Source: an uncultured Clostridia bacterium
GTDB lineage: Bacteria > Bacillota > Clostridia > Oscillospirales > Ruminococcaceae
DNA: 64,000 bases
Reading direction: 5' to 3'
NCBI GenBank assembly: GCA_945876755.1
Contig: CAMCPM010000002.1
Coordinates: 62,001 to 126,000, forward strand
Of this stretch, positions 61,893 to 64,000 are shown piece by piece; within the stretch, counting starts at the first letter, position 1, and each line of letters opens with the position of its first letter. The notes below the pieces were generated by a model. It was not told the DNA's origin and made no database searches. It was given only the letters and a program-made list of their open reading frames with translations. Made by a program: the position numbers and the translations under genes.

Positions 61893-62858
61893 ATGAATCC
61901 ATTACTTATAACAGCCTGCGCAGCAGCCGGAGTTGCCGCAGCAGGTGCGGCAGGCGCTTTCGGAGGAGCAATGACTCTGTTTAAGCGTGTGATACCGAGA
62001 CAGGATCAGGTCAGAGTAGATATAAGCGAAATGGCTGATATGGACAAGTGGGAGGAATATAAAAAAATAATTCACCAGAATAAGGATTGGCTTCTTCAGC
62101 GCAGTATGGAGCATATAACGATCAAATCACGGGACGGTCTTACACTCCACGGGGATTATATTCCTGCCGATGACCCTGCTGATACTATTGTTATATGTTT
62201 TCACGGTTATACGAGCTGCGGTATGAGCGATTGTTCTTCCATATCTACATATTTTCTGAAAAAGGGGTACGACAGCCTTATTGTTGACAACCGCGCTCAC
62301 GGAAAGAGCGAGGGGGACTATGTCGGCTTTGGAATACTTGACCGTTTTGATTGTATGTCGTGGATAAACTATGTCAACGAGCGCTTTGACGGCAGAAAAA
62401 ATATCATTCTTTTCGGCGTTTCAATGGGTGCGGCAACGGTTCTTATGGCGGCAGGCTTTGCAGAGCTTCCGCAGAACGTAAGGGCAGTTATTTCCGACTG
62501 CGCTTTTACATCTCCATATGACGTATTTGCACACATTTTAAAAAGGGACTATCACCTCCCTCCGTTTCCTGTTATGAATATCTGCGTCGAAATGTGCAGC
62601 AAAAAGGCAGGGTATACTTTTAAAGAATATTCCACCCTTACAGCTGTAAAGGAAACCAAGTGTCCTGTTTTGTTCATTCACGGCAGCGAGGATAAGTTTG
62701 TTCCTACATGGATGAGCGAAAAAAACTATGAGGCGTGCGGTTCAAAGAAGAAGCTTCTTATTGTCGAAAATGCAGGACACGCAGCAAGCTATTATGAAAA
62801 TCCGCCGCTTTATGAAAAAGCTGTTGATGAATTTCTCAGCGAAGTTATGGCTCAATAA
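61893..62858 (+). CDS. Alpha/beta hydrolase with N-terminal membrane helix
   Basis: The 321-residue protein starts MNPLLITACAAAGVAAAGAA, a hydrophobic Ala/Gly-rich anchor. The alpha/beta hydrolase fold carries the oxyanion segment CFHGYTSCG, nucleophile elbow LFGVSMGAAT, an Asp in HGSEDKFVPTW and a His in NAGHAASYY. Substrate unknown; relatives act as esterases or peptidases. I chose ATG 61893; the ATG at 61866 lies inside the second TetR operator, too close to the transcript start. It is followed by the condensation-domain gene 46 bp later. Confidence 0.85.
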   Translation: MNPLLITACAAAGVAAAGAAGAFGGAMTLFKRVIPRQDQVRVDISEMADMDKWEEYKKIIHQNKDWLLQRSMEHITIKSRDGLTLHGDYIPADDPADTIVICFHGYTSCGMSDCSSISTYFLKKGYDSLIVDNRAHGKSEGDYVGFGILDRFDCMSWINYVNERFDGRKNIILFGVSMGAATVLMAAGFAELPQNVRAVISDCAFTSPYDVFAHILKRDYHLPPFPVMNICVEMCSKKAGYTFKEYSTLTAVKETKCPVLFIHGSEDKFVPTWMSEKNYEACGSKKKLLIVENAGHAASYYENPPLYEKAVDEFLSEVMAQ

Positions 62859-62904
62859 TACATAGAAAAGGAGGATATGCTCTCTGTCGGGAGCATTGCC
62901 AAAT

Positions 62905-64000
62905 ATGAAAGAATTTACTATTAACGGTTCGACTATGAAATGTTATCCGCTTGCGGCTGCACAGAGACTTCATAATTACACTATTAAATATTGTCCGCGT
63001 CATCAGGTGCTTTGCATAGGCACAGGACTTTACGTTAAGGACGACGTAGATTTCAACGTCCTTCGCAAGGCTATCCACAAGGCTTACGAGCGTTTTGACT
63101 CAATGCGTCTGCGCTTTATACAGGACGAGGACGGCACGGTTTATCAGTATGTTGTACCGTTTGAGGAAAGAGAGATACCGTTTTTTGACTTCTCCAAATG
63201 GAATGAGGAGGACGCTCACAATGAAATGAGAAAGTGGACTGCCATTCCTTTTGAGAGATATAATTCTCCTATGAACAAGGTGGTAATGGTAAAGCTTCCT
63301 GGAGGCTATAACGGAATTTACCTTAAAGTCGACCATATGACTATGGACTCCAGCTCTATCATTGCTTTTGACAAGGACGTTCTTGAGCTTTACTGTGCGG
63401 AAAAATACGGCACTCCCGAGCCTGCGCCTATGCAGTCGTACATCAAGGCGCTGGAAAAGGATCTGGCATACGAAGAAAGCTCCGCTGCGCTCAAAAAGGA
63501 CGAGGAGTTCTGGAAAAACGAGATCACAGGCAGCGAGCCTATGTATACCGACTTTACGGGCATGGGCAGACTTCTCACACAGCGCAGGGAAAGCGGAAAT
63601 CCCGACCTGAGAAGCGCTGTTATAACTTCCAATACACTTGACGCAGCTATTTCCGTTTATCATCTTGAAGCTGACCCCTCCGACAGACTTATGAATTTCT
63701 GTATTGAAAACCAGGTCCCTATGGCAAGCCTGCTTCTTATGGGACTTAGAACAGTCCTTTCAAAGTTCAATAACGATGAAAAGGACGTATCAATGAAAAC
63801 CAATGTGGCAAGAAGAGGAACACTGCTTGAAAAGCGTTCGGGCGGCACAAGGATACACTTCTTCCCTCTGCGTACAATAATCGAACCCGAAACCAAGTTT
63901 ATTGACGCAGTCCGCTATATCCAGTCTGAACAGAACAGGATCTTCCGTCACGCAAATTACGACCCGATTCAGCTTACCCTTGAACGTGCCCGTTACCGCA
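62905..64000 (+). CDS. Stand-alone condensation-domain-like acyltransferase (partial, cut by window end)
   Basis: The frame is open from ATG 62905 to the window end (365 residues so far). It begins MKEFTINGSTMKCYPLAAAQ, the usual start of an NRPS condensation or PapA/alcohol acetyltransferase fold (PLAAAQR as in 'PLSxAQ'). The active motif HHxxxDG appears as VDHMTMDSSS near residue 142, keeping the catalytic His and structural Asp. Later NVARRGTLLEKRSGGTRIHF fits the second half. A weak GGGAG lies 12-16 bp upstream, while the stronger AAGGAGG at 62868-62874 serves a 15-codon frame (62877-62924) that overlaps the start and could couple translation. It may belong to a biosynthetic cluster to the right. 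Confidence 0.75.
   Translation, partial: MKEFTINGSTMKCYPLAAAQRLHNYTIKYCPRHQVLCIGTGLYVKDDVDFNVLRKAIHKAYERFDSMRLRFIQDEDGTVYQYVVPFEEREIPFFDFSKWNEEDAHNEMRKWTAIPFERYNSPMNKVVMVKLPGGYNGIYLKVDHMTMDSSSIIAFDKDVLELYCAEKYGTPEPAPMQSYIKALEKDLAYEESSAALKKDEEFWKNEITGSEPMYTDFTGMGRLLTQRRESGNPDLRSAVITSNTLDAAISVYHLEADPSDRLMNFCIENQVPMASLLLMGLRTVLSKFNNDEKDVSMKTNVARRGTLLEKRSGGTRIHFFPLRTIIEPETKFIDAVRYIQSEQNRIFRHANYDPIQLTLERARYR

Noticed and set aside
63100..63663. A 187-codon minus-strand frame near the right end
   Set aside because: The plus-strand frame from 62905 runs open through it and shows the condensation motif VDHMTMD.
1..64000. tRNA genes, rRNA, CRISPR arrays, prophage or IS elements
   Set aside because: I looked for TTCGAAT-type tRNA arms, regularly spaced repeats and transposase or integrase motifs and saw none; a tRNAscan or ISfinder run would confirm.

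Overview
The window looks like chromosome of a Gram-positive clostridial gut or rumen anaerobe, most like Ruminococcus and relatives. The evidence is a Spo0A homologue, a class B sortase, the clostridial gene order SpoVB-like flippase / mazG / hup / rqcP, an Amt transporter, intracellular GH2 and secreted GH25 glycoside hydrolases, strong AGGAGG-type ribosome sites, sigma-A promoters (TTGACA-17-TATAAT) and a base composition that looks mid-40s % GC by eye. The species is inferred, not proved. I saw no tRNA, rRNA, CRISPR array, prophage or transposase.

Layout. 1-3.7 kb: end of a class B sortase, a SpoIID-type wall protein, pyrimidine-nucleoside phosphorylase and a zinc-ribbon protein. 3.7-7.1 kb (minus): flippase, MazG, HU, RqcP and a small DUF3006-like protein. 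7.2-9.4 kb: an aminotransferase and trpS. 9.4-14.3 kb: LacI regulator plus a sugar ABC importer with no ATPase gene. 14.4-17.1 kb: threonine genes (thrR-like, hom, thrB). 17.1-23.6 kb: GNAT protein, tsaE, tsaB, rpiB, upp, glmS, a glycosyltransferase and ppa.

23.8-29.1 kb is the most coherent accessory block. An XRE regulator, a membrane protein, thioredoxin reductase and a glutaredoxin-like protein read leftward. A 39-residue membrane peptide and an NfeD-flotillin pair read rightward. All three promoters carry the same 15-bp palindrome GTAAATnnnATTTAC just after the -10 box, so the block looks like one small XRE regulon for membrane and redox stress.

29.5-42.8 kb: a Spo0A homologue with Glu in place of the phospho-accepting Asp56, a polar amino acid ABC importer, an AEC permease, a PASTA protein whose kinase domain has lost both catalytic aspartates, a GH2 enzyme with its neighbouring C39-like peptidase, and an Amt-PII fusion. 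The Amt-PII leader carries a tandem hexaloop motif of the ANTAR antitermination type overlapping a terminator, followed by a possible 18-codon leader peptide.

43-51 kb: a hybrid histidine kinase (HisKA-HATPase-REC-HPt) and, 3 bp downstream, a 1299-residue protein joining a membrane domain, beta-propeller, HD-GYP and receiver; then a GH25 lysozyme. 51-59.5 kb (minus): Rrf2 regulator, the sigma-A/primase/dGTPase operon, YigZ, ribosomal protein L31, a tyrosine-rich surface protein and TmcAL. 59.7-64 kb: ackA, and a TetR-controlled operon with an alpha/beta hydrolase and a stand-alone condensation-domain enzyme cut by the window edge. A 90-bp structured repeat occurs twice, at 51.5 and 61.0 kb.
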